Source: Thermosipho atlanticus DSM 15807 (GTDB taxonomy: Bacteria; Thermotogota; Thermotogae; Thermotogales; Fervidobacteriaceae). From it: DNA of 64,000 nucleotides. The notes beneath the pieces are model-generated. The model was not told the DNA's origin and searched no databases. It saw only the letters and a program-made list of their open reading frames with translations. Position 1 is the stretch's first letter; each line of letters starts with the position of its first letter. A program made the position numbers and the translations under genes. The DNA lies in assembly GCF_900129985.1 (NCBI RefSeq), contig NZ_FQXN01000004.1, forward strand, positions 1 through 64,000. Direction: 5' to 3'. This document shows, piece by piece, positions 17,021-27,032 of the stretch.

Positions 17021-20000
17021 GTTACCACCTTTTCATACTCTTCGATTAATTTTTCAATAGTATTTTTGAAAGTGTCGTTAGGAGGAACTACATCTATGAT
17101 TTCTCCTGTTTTTGTTGAGACTATATAACCTTTTATAACATTTCCAAAATCGTTTAAAAGAAACATATAAAACTGAATTTGAAAAACGTATTTTTCCAAT
17201 TTTTCTTGATCATGTAATTTTGTGTGTTTGAAATCAACAATGTAAAAGTTGTTGTTTTTTTTGAATACTTTGTCAGGGATGCCAAATAAAATGTAATTTC
17301 TACCTTTGAATTTAAATGGTTTAGCGAGTCGCCATTCAGAAAAAACAGTTGAATTTTCAAATAATTCTTGTAGTTTACTTGAGATGTTAACTTTTAATAT
17401 TCCTGAATCTTCTAAATTTTTAAGTTGAGAAAGAGTTTCTACCGTGGAAAGTTTCTGATGAATATCAGTTCCTTCAAACGTTTCCTCTAGGAACAAGTTG
17501 TCGAAATTATATACTTTTTCTTCTTCCTCTGTTAGTTCTAGTTCTTTTTGTTTACCAAGAAAGCTGTAAATTGTTGTTGGTGAAATGTAAGATTTATAGG
17601 CAAGATTTCTCAGATCCCTAAGATTTTTTTGAGGAATTTCTCCCAAAATCTCATCACTTTTATTTTCCGTTTTTTCTATTTCAATGTTTTCTATTTCAAT
17701 GAATTCTAAACTGCCAGTATGATTATTTTTCAATTCTTCAATTTCCGATTCGGTTAGTTTTAAAAATTTTCCTGAATAAGAGTCAATTTCGGGGAAAATA
17801 AGTGGGATAAAAATTTCAGAAGCTCTTGTTATAGCAACATATAATTTCCTCTGAAGTTCTGTTTCGTCATATACATCGTTTAAGTTAAAAAGTTTTATAG
17901 CATCTAGAATTTCAGTATTTTCAGAGTTTCTAAATTCTTCTAGGAATTTTTCTAAGATATAATATCTTTTAGTTTTTGTATTTGTAAATTGTACACCGTT
18001 TTTTGACTTGTTGTCCTTTTTTGTGTCAAGAAGATCACCAAGAATTACTATCTTAAATTCCAATCCTTTTGATGCATGTATTGACATTAACTTAACACTG
18101 TTTGATGTTTCATCTTCAATTGTGGCCTCTCCTTCACTTGTTTCAGATAATTTCTGGATAAGCTTAATAAGTTCTGAAAATGACGTTGCAAGTTGATCCA
18201 TACTTGAAGCTTCGGAAAGTAATTTTCTAACATTTAGGATAGCAGTTTTATAATCTTGAAATTGTGTTAATTTTTCAAAGTAATTAAGTTCTTCAATGAG
18301 GTTTCTTAAGACTTCTGTAGGGCTAATATAGTACTTGAGTTCCGCGTATTTTTCAAGAGTTTTTAGAGCATGAGAAATGTTATTCGAAAAATTGAGATGT
18401 TTCGCGGTTTGAAATAAAGGTTCTCCGTTATTTTCTTGAATGATTTTGTTGTAATCCTTAAAAGTTCCTGAGACTAACGGAGAAAAGAAGAATTGTGTAA
18501 AATAAAAATTATTATTTGGATTTTGAATAGCATTTAAAGCATTTAGTATTGTTTTAATTTCAAGTCTTTTGTAGAAATTTTTCCCTCCAATTATATAAAG
18601 TGGAATACCATATTTTTTGAATACTTCTGAGTAAATTTCTTCAGCATTTGCAATTCTTGATCTTAATATAACAAAATCGTTGTACGTAATTATATGATTT
18701 TCATTATTTTTAGTACATAACTTTTTTCCAACAAGTTTTGATATAAGGTAAGCTGCTACTTCTGCTTCTTTTTTTATTTTGTCTTCGTTTTCCTTGAGTT
18801 TGATCAAAACATATTTTATTCTACCGCCAGTTTTTTGATTAATTCCTGGTACAACACCACCCTGAAGAATTTTTGCGTTTGAAATATCGTTTTTGTCAAA
18901 CCATAGTTTTTCATATAAATTTGGATAAATTGATTTGAATACCTCATGTTTTTCAGTTTTTTCTGCAATATGTTTGTTAAATAGTTTTTCTTTGACAATA
19001 AAATTAAAGAAATTGACTAAATGCTTATTTGAACGATAATTGTCTCGTAAAGCTAATATTTTGTATTTTTCGTCAGATTTTTCTTCAAATTCTTGTAAAG
19101 TTTCAAGGAAAACGGAAACATCTGAACCTCTAAATCTATAAATCGATTGTTTCCTATCTCCTACATAGAACACATAATTGTTTTCGCTATGAAGTTTTTC
19201 AAATAATTCTTTTTGAAGGTAATTAGTGTCTTGGAATTCATCGACAATGATGTATTTGAATTTGTTTTTATATTTTTCTTTTATATGATCAATTTCAAGT
19301 ACTTCTAGAGTTTTTTCGAGAACGCCTTTAAAATCAAACTCGAAATTATCCACAGTAAATCCTTCGTATAATTCTTTTGAAATAAGTGATATAAGTTTAA
19401 ATGCAACAAGTGCCTCGGAATCATCTTTAGCAACTTTGAATAGTTTATCAGAAATAGTAGATTTCTTCATTTCTGTTCTCCAATTTATAAGAGTTTTTTC
19501 AAGCAATTCTTCCATCGCGTTAAGGTTTTTCATTTTTTCAAATAGAATTTTAAGTCCATTTTTGTAGTTCAGTAATTCTTTTAAATAAGTTTCAATTTTC
19601 TCCTTTCTTTTTGCTAAAAGATTTGTAGTGACCGTTGTTTTGTTATTATCATATAATTCAAAAATGTATTTTAAAGTTAAATATACTGATTTTTCAATTA
19701 ATTTTGCTGCTTTGGCATCACTTATAATTGTGAAGTTTGGGTCAATAGAGACGTTTAGGTTCTCTTCTTTCAGTATTCTTTGACAGAAACTATCAATTGT
19801 GGAGATTATTGCGCGAGTGAGGTTGTTGTTAACGTTTTCCCAGTATTTTATAATTTTTTGATTTTTTGATTTCTTTGCTTCAACGACCTTCCTTTTCACA
19901 GTTTCTAATATTCTCTCTTTCATTTCAGAAGCAGCTTTCCTTGTGAAAGTAACGACAACTATTTTATCAATAATTTCTGGATAATTTAATTTTTCATACT

Positions 20001-20115
20001 CTTCAAGTATGAAAACGTAATAATTTGTAATGGTATAAGTCTTTCCTGTTCCGGCAGATGCAGAAATAAAGTAATTTGCGTTAATGTTTTTTTTAATTTC
20101 ATTTAAAATAGACAT
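17017..20115 (-). CDS. AddA-like UvrD/REP helicase-nuclease
   Basis: 1032 residues from ATG behind GAGGTGTAAAT. Superfamily 1A helicase: Walker A SASAGTGKTYTIT near residues 18-30, VTFTRKAASEM (motif Ia), IIVDEFQDTNYLQ (motif II), VGDRKQSIYRFRGSD (motif III), SIHASKGLEFKIVILGD (motif V) and LYVAITRAS (motif VI). The C-terminal PD-(D/E)XK nuclease shows FGIPDKVF, YIVDFKHTK and QIQFYMFLL. Together with the downstream AddB-like subunit it should unwind and degrade broken DNA ends for RecA loading. Slightly shorter than Bacillus AddA (about 1230). Confidence 0.87.
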   Translation of the reverse strand: MSILNEIKKNINANYFISASAGTGKTYTITNYYVFILEEYEKLNYPEIIDKIVVVTFTRKAASEMKERILETVKRKVVEAKKSKNQKIIKYWENVNNNLTRAIISTIDSFCQRILKEENLNVSIDPNFTIISDAKAAKLIEKSVYLTLKYIFELYDNNKTTVTTNLLAKRKEKIETYLKELLNYKNGLKILFEKMKNLNAMEELLEKTLINWRTEMKKSTISDKLFKVAKDDSEALVAFKLISLISKELYEGFTVDNFEFDFKGVLEKTLEVLEIDHIKEKYKNKFKYIIVDEFQDTNYLQKELFEKLHSENNYVFYVGDRKQSIYRFRGSDVSVFLETLQEFEEKSDEKYKILALRDNYRSNKHLVNFFNFIVKEKLFNKHIAEKTEKHEVFKSIYPNLYEKLWFDKNDISNAKILQGGVVPGINQKTGGRIKYVLIKLKENEDKIKKEAEVAAYLISKLVGKKLCTKNNENHIITYNDFVILRSRIANAEEIYSEVFKKYGIPLYIIGGKNFYKRLEIKTILNALNAIQNPNNNFYFTQFFFSPLVSGTFKDYNKIIQENNGEPLFQTAKHLNFSNNISHALKTLEKYAELKYYISPTEVLRNLIEELNYFEKLTQFQDYKTAILNVRKLLSEASSMDQLATSFSELIKLIQKLSETSEGEATIEDETSNSVKLMSIHASKGLEFKIVILGDLLDTKKDNKSKNGVQFTNTKTKRYYILEKFLEEFRNSENTEILDAIKLFNLNDVYDETELQRKLYVAITRASEIFIPLIFPEIDSYSGKFLKLTESEIEELKNNHTGSLEFIEIENIEIEKTENKSDEILGEIPQKNLRDLRNLAYKSYISPTTIYSFLGKQKELELTEEEEKVYNFDNLFLEETFEGTDIHQKLSTVETLSQLKNLEDSGILKVNISSKLQELFENSTVFSEWRLAKPFKFKGRNYILFGIPDKVFKKNNNFYIVDFKHTKLHDQEKLEKYVFQIQFYMFLLNDFGNVIKGYIVSTKTGEIIDVVPPNDTFKNTIEKLIEEYEKVVT

Positions 20116-20391
20116 ATTTACACCTCAATATAAACTCATAATTAGATAGGATTTTGTGAAAGTATATTAATTTTCAGAAGTTTTGTTGAGTAACAGTAAA
20201 AACGAAAGAATCAATGTGAAGAAACGGTGTTATTTTATTTTTCTATGCTTTATATTTTAACAAACATAAGTTTCAATTTTTTAGTTGTTCTATTTATATT
20301 AATTATAACATTAAAAATTTTTAAAGGAAATATTAAACTAACGAAAATATAAGGTATAATATAATTGAAATTAAAACTAAGGAGGGGAAAA
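20116..20391. other. Divergent intergenic region between addA-like and galE
   Basis: 276 nt, very AT-rich. It must carry the promoter of the minus-strand AddA-like gene and that of galE. A TATAAT for galE is at 20355-20360. No hairpin, repeat or short ORF with a ribosome-binding site is evident. Confidence 0.5.
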
Positions 20392-21384
20392 ATGACCGTA
20401 CTTGTAGCCGGTGGCGCTGGATATATAGGCTCACATGTATGTAAAAAACTCCATGAAAGAGGTTATAAGGTTGTAGTATATGACAATTTAGTTCATGGTT
20501 ATAAAGAATTCGTTAAATGGGGAGAATTTGTTCTCGGAGATATTTCTGATGAACAACTTTTGGATAAAGTTTTTAAACAATATAACATAGATGCTGTTAT
20601 GCATTTCTGTGCATTCATTGAGGTAGGAGAATCGATGATTAATCCACAAAAATATTATACTAATAATGTGTCTGCTACTCTGACTCTTCTAAAAGTTATG
20701 TTGAATAATAAAATAGACAAGTTCATATTTTCTTCTACAGCTGCTGTTTATGGAATTCCTGAAAGAGTACCTATTAGTGAGGACGATCGTAAAGTCCCTA
20801 TAAATCCATATGGTAAAAGCAAATGGATGATTGAGCAGATTTTGGAAGATTATGACAAAGCATATGGCTTGAAAAGTATTAGATTTAGATATTTCAATGC
20901 GGCTGGGGCTGATGAAAGCGGTGAAATTGGAGAAGCGCATGTGCCAGAGACACACCTTATTCCATTAATATTAGATGCAGCGCTTGGAATTAGAGAAAAT
21001 GTGAAAATATTTGGAACCGATTATAACACAAAAGATGGAACTTGTGTAAGAGATTTTGTTCATGTGAATGATTTGGCGGAAGCGCACGTTAAAGGGTTAG
21101 AATATTTATTGGATGGTGGAAGTACGAATTATTTTAACTTAGGAAGTGGAGAAGGCTATTCGGTAAAAGAAGTTATTGAAACTGTAAAAAGAGTTACAAA
21201 AAAGGATTTTAAAGTATTAGAAACAAGTAGAAGGCCTGGTGATCCACCGTATCTGATTGCTGATAGTACAAAAGCAAAAAGAATACTCGATTGGCGACCA
21301 ATATACTCTCTAGAAAGTATAATTAGAACTGCCTGGAATTGGCATAGAAATATGAAAAATAGGTATGGTATAATAAAGAACTGA
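20392..21384 (+). CDS. galE: UDP-glucose 4-epimerase
   Basis: 330 residues from ATG 20392, 5 nt after AAGGAGGGG; the longer frame from 20365 starts upstream of that site. Extended SDR: NAD-binding GGAGYIGSH, catalytic SSTAAVYG serine and PYGKSK with the YxxxK pair, then FRYFNAAGADESGEIGE, typical of GalE. Interconverts UDP-glucose and UDP-galactose for galactose use and glycan synthesis. A secreted esterase gene follows after 16 nt. Confidence 0.92.
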   Translation: MTVLVAGGAGYIGSHVCKKLHERGYKVVVYDNLVHGYKEFVKWGEFVLGDISDEQLLDKVFKQYNIDAVMHFCAFIEVGESMINPQKYYTNNVSATLTLLKVMLNNKIDKFIFSSTAAVYGIPERVPISEDDRKVPINPYGKSKWMIEQILEDYDKAYGLKSIRFRYFNAAGADESGEIGEAHVPETHLIPLILDAALGIRENVKIFGTDYNTKDGTCVRDFVHVNDLAEAHVKGLEYLLDGGSTNYFNLGSGEGYSVKEVIETVKRVTKKDFKVLETSRRPGDPPYLIADSTKAKRILDWRPIYSLESIIRTAWNWHRNMKNRYGIIKN

Positions 21385-21400
21385 CTTTGGAGTGTGAAAA

Positions 21401-22480
21401 ATGAAAAAAATCAGTTTGCTTTTTTTGATTTCGATATTTTCATTAATTTTTTCTTATAAAGTTACTTTTGTTGTATATGTTCCCGATAATACACCAAATA
21501 ATAGCAATGTGTTTATTTCAGGAAATTTTAACGATTGGAATCCAAATGATAAAAGATACATGATGCAATACAAAAATGGACATTATGAATTAAAAGTGGA
21601 TTTATCAGGCGTTATAAAATTTATTGTAACTAGAGGAAGTACTACTACGATAGAGAATATTAAAAAATATAGAATTGCAAGGATAACTAAGGATGGTGTT
21701 AAAATCATAGCAAAAGTAAAGAAGTGGAAAGATTTATCGGGGAAGTTAGAAATAATTGAAAATTTTTATTCTCCAGAACTTAACAATAAAAGGAATATAA
21801 TTGTCTATCTTCCTCCAGGATATGATGAAAATGAGAAATATCCTGTGTTATATATGCATGATGGGCAAAATCTTTTTGATAGCAAAACTTCTTTTATAGG
21901 TATAGAATGGGGCATTGATGAAACATTAGATAATTTAATAACAACTGGAAAAATTGATCCTATAATTGTTGTAGGGATATATAATTCTTCGGATAGATTA
22001 GCTGAATATTCTCCGTGGTATGATTCATATTACAAGGATGGAGGAAAAGGTGATAAATATTTGGAGTTTATTGTTAATAGTTTAAAACCATTTATTGATT
22101 CCCATTATAGTACTAAAAAAGAAAGTAATTATATTGGTGGCTCTTCCATGGGAGGGTTGATTTCTTTATATGCAATATCCAAATATGATATTTTTTCAGG
22201 TGCTATTGTAATGAGCCCTTCTCTATTTTTCGGTGATGGAAAAATTTTCAATTACGTGAGTCAAAATCCACCAGCAAATGCAAAAATTTTTCTGTATGTT
22301 GGAAAAAAAGAATCTAGCGATCCAACGTTTTTAGAAAATGTAAGAAAACTAGAACGTATATTGAAGAAAAATTTTGTAAACGTAAAATACATAGAGGATC
22401 CTGAAGGTATTCATAATGAAGTGTATTGGGCAAAAAGATTTCCAGAGGCGGTAGAATGGATTTTGGAGGTTAAAAAATGA
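21401..22480 (+). CDS. Secreted esterase with N-terminal CBM48/E-set-like domain
   Basis: 359 residues. Signal peptide 1-18. Residues 20-105 resemble a glycogen-binding E-set domain (FISGNFNDWNPND). The alpha/beta hydrolase domain of the esterase D/Fes/IroE family begins with IIVYLPPGYDENEKYPVLY and has the DGQNLFD motif, the nucleophile in GGSSMGG (S249) and a late histidine in EGIHNEVYW. Such proteins hydrolyse siderophore, acetyl-xylan or feruloyl esters; substrate unknown here. The stop overlaps the next start (ATGA), so export and translation are coupled with the transpeptidase. Confidence 0.8.
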   Translation: MKKISLLFLISIFSLIFSYKVTFVVYVPDNTPNNSNVFISGNFNDWNPNDKRYMMQYKNGHYELKVDLSGVIKFIVTRGSTTTIENIKKYRIARITKDGVKIIAKVKKWKDLSGKLEIIENFYSPELNNKRNIIVYLPPGYDENEKYPVLYMHDGQNLFDSKTSFIGIEWGIDETLDNLITTGKIDPIIVVGIYNSSDRLAEYSPWYDSYYKDGGKGDKYLEFIVNSLKPFIDSHYSTKKESNYIGGSSMGGLISLYAISKYDIFSGAIVMSPSLFFGDGKIFNYVSQNPPANAKIFLYVGKKESSDPTFLENVRKLERILKKNFVNVKYIEDPEGIHNEVYWAKRFPEAVEWILEVKK

Positions 22481-23709
22481 AAAAGATTTTGTCTTTGATT
22501 TTTTTATATATATTTTTAATTACTTTTGGAGCACATTACGTTGAAATTGAAACTGTAACATCTACAGAGGTATTGTTATCAGTAACACCATATTACGAGC
22601 CTTCAATTTCTCCAAAAGTATATTTATATACTCCTACTGGTTTCATAATTGCAAGAAAAGCTGGTAATAATTTATATGAATTTAGAGACGGAAATTATTC
22701 TTGGGTGATTCCAATAGTTTATGGAAAAAATAACTTAAATCAGATTGTAACTGGTGTTGTTTCAAATGTGATTTTAGATTTGAGGGAATATAAAAAGTCA
22801 ATTAATTTAAAAGTTTATACAGATCCGGAAAGTAAGTCTTTAGTAGCAAAAGTGGAAACTGAGTACACTATAGTTAAAGCGAAAGTTGACGATATTCGAC
22901 TTGATGTAATAAAAACTTCTGAAGGTTATTTGTTAATTACCAAAAAACCACGAAAAGAATTTAGAAACCAATTAATTATAACTATTAGATTGAAAAATGG
23001 AAAAGAAAAAAAGGTGGAGTATAATTTGTTTACATTGAATGGTTTTACTACATATCTCAGAGGTGATTTTACTCCATATATAACCAATATTTTTGGCACG
23101 CATACAGTAAAAAAAGGAGAAATATTATGGGAAATAGCTAACAAATATGGTGTTAGGACGGCTGATCTTCAAATTATTAATAAATTGGAAGATCCCAATA
23201 AAATTTATCCTGGAATGAAGTTAAAAATTGGTACTGTCCAGTTTTTAGAGGGACTTACGACCGTTGTAGTTAATCTCTCAACTTCAAGGCTCGCAGTTTA
23301 TTATGCTGGAAAGCTTGTGAAAATATTTCCTGTTGCAATAGGAAGAAGTGATGCAACTCCACCTGGGATATATTGGATATTAGATAAACAAATTGATCCG
23401 GCTCTTTATTGGTATGGCGAATATATTCCTCCAAGATCTCCTATTAACGGTCTTGGTACAAGATTTTTGCAATTTTCAAATCCCACATATGGTATACATG
23501 GTACAACAAAACCGTGGGAAATTGGCCGGAGAATCTCTCATGGTTGTATAAGAATGTTTAATTTTGATGTGGAAACTTTGGATGCTTTTGTTAATTTAGG
23601 AAGTCCAGTTATTGTAATAAAAGAATACAAAAATTTTCCTGATAATTTGTCAGACCTTCCAGAATTTACAGCCTTTAAAGAGAAAATGTTATTAACAAAA
23701 GTAAATTAG
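22477..23709 (+). CDS. LysM and L,D-transpeptidase (YkuD) protein
   Basis: 410 residues with signal peptide (1-19). Residues 20-200 are a beta-rich region without a recognised family. A LysM repeat (about 208-251, HTVKKGEILWEIANKYGV) binds peptidoglycan. The YkuD domain (about 261-390) has H341 in YGIHGTTKPW and the catalytic C357 in RRISHGCIRM. It should form 3-3 cross-links in the wall or attach proteins to it. Start overlaps the esterase stop by 4 nt. Confidence 0.9.
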   Translation: MKKILSLIFLYIFLITFGAHYVEIETVTSTEVLLSVTPYYEPSISPKVYLYTPTGFIIARKAGNNLYEFRDGNYSWVIPIVYGKNNLNQIVTGVVSNVILDLREYKKSINLKVYTDPESKSLVAKVETEYTIVKAKVDDIRLDVIKTSEGYLLITKKPRKEFRNQLIITIRLKNGKEKKVEYNLFTLNGFTTYLRGDFTPYITNIFGTHTVKKGEILWEIANKYGVRTADLQIINKLEDPNKIYPGMKLKIGTVQFLEGLTTVVVNLSTSRLAVYYAGKLVKIFPVAIGRSDATPPGIYWILDKQIDPALYWYGEYIPPRSPINGLGTRFLQFSNPTYGIHGTTKPWEIGRRISHGCIRMFNFDVETLDAFVNLGSPVIVIKEYKNFPDNLSDLPEFTAFKEKMLLTKVN

Positions 23710-23730
23710 AGTTTAATTGGAGGGAATTTT

Positions 23731-24396
23731 ATGACATTTTTAATTACAGGTGCAAATAGAGGAATAGGTTTTGCTTTAACTAAAGAAATATTAAAGAAGA
23801 AACACAAGGTTATTGCCGCGGTGAGAAATTTAAAGGCAAAAAATTTATTGCAACTTGAAGAAGAAAATATTGACATTATGCATTTGGATATTTCAGATTA
23901 TAATTCAATTGTGGATTTTTCCGCCCAATTAAAATGCGAAGTAGATATTCTTATAAACAATGCTGGTGTTCTTTTTAAAGACAGTTTTCCTGAGCTGAAA
24001 TATGAAGATTTTTTAAATTCTTTTAAGGTAAATACTTTGGGAGCGCTTTTTTTAACACAAGAGCTGTACAAAAATAAGAAACTAAAGAAGGGTGGAAAGA
24101 TAGTTAATATAGATTCTATTTTAGGTTCGATAAGTAATACAAGGACAACCCCAAGTTATTGTTATTCAATATCAAAAGCGGCTCTTAACATGGCGACTAA
24201 ACTACTTTCAAATTATTTTTTGAAAGAAGATATTTTAGTTTTCTCTGTACATCCTGGGTGGGTGAAAACAGATATGGGAGGGAAAAACGCTCCTATTACG
24301 CCAGAAGAATCCGCAAAAAACATTATTAATCTGATTGAGAATGTAAAAGAAACAGGAAAATTTTATGATTATACTGGTAAAGAAATAGAATGGTAA
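23731..24396 (+). CDS. Short-chain dehydrogenase/reductase
   Basis: 221 residues, a classical SDR: cofactor motif TGANRGIG (residues 6-13), NNAG at about 80, and the catalytic Tyr/Lys in YCYSISKAALN. ATG follows GGAGGG. The small size and motif order match carbonyl-reductase-like SDRs; the substrate is unknown. It ends 9 nt before the convergent debranching-enzyme gene with no hairpin between them. Confidence 0.88.
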   Translation: MTFLITGANRGIGFALTKEILKKKHKVIAAVRNLKAKNLLQLEEENIDIMHLDISDYNSIVDFSAQLKCEVDILINNAGVLFKDSFPELKYEDFLNSFKVNTLGALFLTQELYKNKKLKKGGKIVNIDSILGSISNTRTTPSYCYSISKAALNMATKLLSNYFLKEDILVFSVHPGWVKTDMGGKNAPITPEESAKNIINLIENVKETGKFYDYTGKEIEW

Positions 24397-24405
24397 ATTG
24401 AAAAA

Positions 24406-26574
24406 TTATTTTGTTTCCTTGCTGATTAAAATTACAGAACTTCTAGGCATTGCAGTATAAGTAAAACCTATTTGTTCAGGTTCATCAAGAAAATCTTCAG
24501 GTGAATCCTTTGAAGTATCAACAACTCTAAACCAAGTTTTGCCATGCAAAAATGGAAGAGTAAAATTCAAAGGTTCTTTCCATTGGTTTAGAATGACGAA
24601 GATATCGTTATCTGGCTCCACTTTTTCACATAAAAAATCTGTTCCACTTATCATGAAGGCAATTGAATGAGAATGGTATCCCCAATCAGGCTGATAAGGT
24701 TTTACACCGTGCCAACTAATATCTGCTATTCCATCACCTGTAAGATCTTTACCTGTAAAGAAATGTTTTCTCCGTAGAGCATGATGTTTTTTTCTGAATT
24801 CAATCATTTTTTTAAAAAATCTGAAAATATCATAATGTTTTTCTTTTAATGACCAATCGAGCCATGTCTTCTCGTTATCCTGGCAGTAAGTATTGTTATT
24901 ACCGTATTGCGTTCTGAACATTTCATCACCCATTAATATCATAGGGGTTCCTTGTGAAACCATAAGAATAGCCACAAAATTTTTGATTTGCTGTTTCCTG
25001 ATTTTAATTATTTCAGGGTCATTACTTTCACCTTCAACTCCGTAGTTGAAACTATAATTTTCATCTGCGCCATCTTTATTATCTTCCCCGTTTTCTTCAT
25101 TATGTTTATGGTTATAACTTACAAGATCTCTCAATGTAAATCCATCGTGACAAGTTATAAAGTTTATACTTGCGTGCGGTTCCTTTTTGCTGTAAAGATC
25201 CGGGCTACCGGTAATTCTTTTTGCAAGTTCAAGAACTGTACCTTCATCCCCTCGAATGAATTTCCTAACAGTATCTCTATATTTTCCATTCCATTCTGCC
25301 CAGCCTTTTGGGAACTGTCCAAGAAAATATCCGCCGGCAGCGTCCCAACCTTCCGCTATCAATTTCAGATTATGCAAGATAGGATCTTCAGAAATGTCTT
25401 TTAGTAACGATAGATCTCCTATCCATTTCCCTTCAGGTGTTCTCCCTAAAACGGCTGCAAGGTCAAACCGGAATCCATCAACGTGCATTTCTGTGGCCCA
25501 ATATCTCAGACTATCTATTATCATCTCTTTAACCACTGGATGATTACAATTTAGGGTATTTCCACAACCTGAGTAATTTAAATAATATCTTTTATTTTCT
25601 GGATTAAGCATGTAATAAATTTCGTTATCGATTCCTCGGAATGAGATAGTAGGTCCTAATTCATTTCCTTCGCCGGTATGGTTATATACAACATCTAGAA
25701 TTACTTCCAACCCGTTTTTGTGCATTTCTTTTACGAAATCTTTGAACAAAAATACTTGTTCTCCAAGTTTCATTCCAACAGAATAATTACCAGTAACTGC
25801 GAAAAATCCAAGTGGATTGTATCCCCAAACGTCTTTTAATTTTTCGCCAGTGATAGGATTAATCCTGTCATTAGCATCAAAGTTAAATTCAAATATAGGC
25901 ATTAATTCTATAGTAGTAACTCCTAACTCTTTTAAATGATTCAGTTTTTCTAATATCCCTAAAAAAGTTCCTGGATTTTTGACTTTTGCATTTGGATGCA
26001 TTGTAAAAAGTCTAACATGCATTTCATAAATTATAGTATTTTCCCAAGGAATATTTGGATGTGTATCGCCCTTCCAGTCATATTTGGAGTCGTCGATAAC
26101 TATTGATTTAGCTGAATTTTTGACAGAGTCTTCTATTGAGAACGATAAGTCTTTCAGAGGAGAATTTTTGTCGTATCCATATACTGATGTAGAATTCCAA
26201 TCGAAATTATTCACAATAGCTTTGGCGTACGGATCTAAAAGTAATTTATGATGATTAAATCTTTTTCCATTTTCTGGTTCATATGGCCCATATATTCTCC
26301 AACCATAATATTGGCCGTGACCTATTCCATAGACGTAAATGTGCCATATATCCCCCGTCTTATTATGAATCGGATGAAGTTCAAAACGATGTGAAGGGGT
26401 AGAATCTTCATGGTGTTGATATAATTCCAATATTACTTTTTCAGCATGTCTTGAAAAAATAGCAAAATTAACTCCAGTGTCGTCTGGGGTTGCACCTAAC
26501 CTGGGATATCCTCTTTTTGTTTTCAATTTAGTATTTGGAGAGGGATTGTTATATTGTACAGGATAGTCAGCCAT
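24406..26574 (-). CDS. glgX: Glycogen debranching enzyme (GlgX/isoamylase type, GH13)
   Basis: 722 residues. N-terminal CBM48 (GATPDDTGVNFAIFSRHAEKV), then GH13 catalytic barrel: GFRFDLAAVLG (nucleophile Asp), LIAEGWDAAGGY (acid/base Glu) and FITCHDGFTL with the transition-state Asp. The insert NHKHNEENGEDNKDG is a GlgX hallmark. Cleaves alpha-1,6 branches of glycogen or maltodextrin in the cytoplasm. I chose ATG 26574, 1 nt beyond the osmC stop, and infer translational coupling because no clear Shine-Dalgarno is present; a TTG at 26589 would add five residues. Confidence 0.92.
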   Translation of the reverse strand: MADYPVQYNNPSPNTKLKTKRGYPRLGATPDDTGVNFAIFSRHAEKVILELYQHHEDSTPSHRFELHPIHNKTGDIWHIYVYGIGHGQYYGWRIYGPYEPENGKRFNHHKLLLDPYAKAIVNNFDWNSTSVYGYDKNSPLKDLSFSIEDSVKNSAKSIVIDDSKYDWKGDTHPNIPWENTIIYEMHVRLFTMHPNAKVKNPGTFLGILEKLNHLKELGVTTIELMPIFEFNFDANDRINPITGEKLKDVWGYNPLGFFAVTGNYSVGMKLGEQVFLFKDFVKEMHKNGLEVILDVVYNHTGEGNELGPTISFRGIDNEIYYMLNPENKRYYLNYSGCGNTLNCNHPVVKEMIIDSLRYWATEMHVDGFRFDLAAVLGRTPEGKWIGDLSLLKDISEDPILHNLKLIAEGWDAAGGYFLGQFPKGWAEWNGKYRDTVRKFIRGDEGTVLELAKRITGSPDLYSKKEPHASINFITCHDGFTLRDLVSYNHKHNEENGEDNKDGADENYSFNYGVEGESNDPEIIKIRKQQIKNFVAILMVSQGTPMILMGDEMFRTQYGNNNTYCQDNEKTWLDWSLKEKHYDIFRFFKKMIEFRKKHHALRRKHFFTGKDLTGDGIADISWHGVKPYQPDWGYHSHSIAFMISGTDFLCEKVEPDNDIFVILNQWKEPLNFTLPFLHGKTWFRVVDTSKDSPEDFLDEPEQIGFTYTAMPRSSVILISKETK

Positions 26575-26575
26575 A

Positions 26576-27001
26576 TTATTGATACACAATCTCGTAAGTA
26601 AATTCAGGAATCACTTGTTTGAGCATCGCTGATACTGCGCAATATTTTTCTTGAGAAAGATGTACAGCTTTTTCGACTTTTTCTTTTGGTGGTTCTCCAT
26701 TAAATTTAAAAATATATTTTAAATGAATTTTTGTAAAGACTTTAGGATGTTCTGAAGCAGTTTCAAATTCAGTTTCCAATTTAAATGACACGAGCTTGTC
26801 TATAACTTTCATCTTTCTTAATAAAGATACAATATCCATTCCAGTACATCCCATAAGAGAATAGAGCATGAGTTCTTTTGGTCTTAAACCTGCGTCTTTT
26901 CCTCCCACATTTTCACTAGCATCTAATATTAAATCATGTCCAGAAGTTGTTTTTGTAAAGAACAACATTCCCTCATACCAATTCAGTTCAGCTTTTGCCA
27001 T
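26576..27001 (-). CDS. OsmC/Ohr-family protein
   Basis: 141 residues. OsmC fold signatures: [39 protein letters not shown] (first redox Cys) and the late [12 protein letters not shown] (second Cys). Family members reduce organic hydroperoxides with a Cys pair. It is followed directly by glgX and preceded by the CcdA-thioredoxin genes 31 nt upstream, which makes an oxidative-stress role plausible. Confidence 0.88.
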   Translation of the reverse strand: MAKAELNWYEGMLFFTKTTSGHDLILDASENVGGKDAGLRPKELMLYSLMGCTGMDIVSLLRKMKVIDKLVSFKLETEFETASEHPKVFTKIHLKYIFKFNGEPPKEKVEKAVHLSQEKYCAVSAMLKQVIPEFTYEIVYQ

Positions 27002-27032
27002 TTTCTCTCTCCTTTCTTGTTACTTTATTATA

